DNA of 13,871 nt, taken from the NCBI GenBank assembly GCA_964457365.1, contig CAYWFP010000098.1, positions 1 through 13,871 on the forward strand, written 5' to 3'. The position numbers and the translations under genes were made by a program. Positions 13,553-13,871 of the stretch are shown here, in pieces (the first letter of the stretch is position 1; each line of letters begins with the position of its first letter). This stretch comes from CAYWFP01 sp964457365. Its GTDB lineage: Bacteria > Planctomycetota > SZUA-567. The notes below the pieces were generated by a model. That model was not told the origin of the DNA. It ran no database searches and saw only the letters and a list, made by a program, of their open reading frames with translations.

Positions 13553-13871
13553 CTACTGCTGGTTCGGATTGCGGCTGGCGAACGCGAGCTTCCAGAATTT
13601 GTTCAACATACAGAACGCCATCACCTTCTGCACGTGCACGTACTCGGTGCTCTCGTCCACGCGGATCAGCACCGTCTTGTTGGAGATCTGCGAGCCCGCC
13701 TCCGCGCTCAACTGGTAGTGCGATTTCAGCACCGCCATCAACCGCGCGTCGTCGTAGGGCTGGCGGTTGATCTCCACGGTGCCGTCGTCCAGGATATTGA
13801 TCACCAGGCGCCCGGGGTCGGGGTCGGTGTCCTCCTCGCCGTTCTTCGAGAGCGGCAGGATCAGGTTCGAC
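13553..13871 (-). CDS. ExbD/TolR-family protein, type A, first copy (partial, runs off the right edge)
   Basis: Only the last 105 residues are in the window; the start and membrane helix lie beyond 13871. The open frame continues to the edge (SNLILPLSKNGEED, then TDPDPGRLVINILDDGTV). The periplasmic part reads EINRQPYDD, KTVLIRVDESTEYVHVQKVM and ends AFCMLNKFWKLAFASRNPNQQ. It aligns with the type A gene at 12457-12918 block for block but is more diverged from it than the two type B genes are from each other. The internal GTG near 13804 should not be taken as a start. The type B gene follows after 31 bases with its own strong Shine-Dalgarno. Confidence 0.88.
   Translation of the reverse strand, partial: SNLILPLSKNGEEDTDPDPGRLVINILDDGTVEINRQPYDDARLMAVLKSHYQLSAEAGSQISNKTVLIRVDESTEYVHVQKVMAFCMLNKFWKLAFASRNPNQQ

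Overview
The window is GC-rich bacterial chromosome, densely coded on both strands, with house-keeping and envelope genes rather than a single accessory island. Several traits fit an anaerobic Gram-negative member of the PVC group (Planctomycetes, Kiritimatiellota, Lentisphaerae). They are a tyrosine-recombinase relic of the kind common in PVC genomes (LARHSTITLTMRYTH box), a membrane-anchored SurA/PpiD-like periplasmic protein, multiple ExbD-like proteins, and a biotin synthase with the altered cysteine set of the anaerobe-type enzyme. The lineage is inferred by eye only; the phylum is not proven.

Layout, left to right. Positions 1-520 hold the wreck of a mobile element: an excisionase-like start fused to the 3' part of a tyrosine recombinase. 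It points at the 3' end of a tRNA-Glu(CTC) gene (559-636, minus), which has its own consensus promoter and a strong terminator. Next, on the minus strand, comes a two-gene unit: a SurA/PpiD-like membrane-anchored periplasmic protein (3598-1730), then a CheD-receiver fusion (1705-773). A 195-bp divergent region (3599-3793) carries two good sigma70-type promoters. The rightward one drives manA, a GNAT acetyltransferase, rluB and bioB (3794-7191), packed with gaps of 21, -1 and 3 bases.

Convergent with bioB, and overlapping its end by 17 bases, is a minus-strand unit: alaS (10612-7976), which has a clear promoter and Shine-Dalgarno, then a four-helix membrane protein (7972-7175). Upstream of it, also on the minus strand, lies an ExbD cluster running in from beyond the right edge: ExbD type A (partial), ExbD type B, a strong terminator, ExbD type A, ExbD type B, a one-helix TonB/ExbD-like protein, and a polytopic membrane protein. 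The A and B types look like partners, and the A-B pair has been duplicated. The cluster is most likely part of a proton-driven ExbB/ExbD or TolQ/TolR-type energiser whose ExbB-like subunit would lie just outside the window.

The most interesting items are the duplicated heterotypic ExbD pairs with their two uncharacterised membrane partners, the orphan CheD-receiver fusion that has CheB-like regulation but no methylesterase domain, and the biotin synthase that lacks the classic Cys97 [2Fe-2S] ligand. No CRISPR array, rRNA, insertion sequence or complete mobile element is visible.
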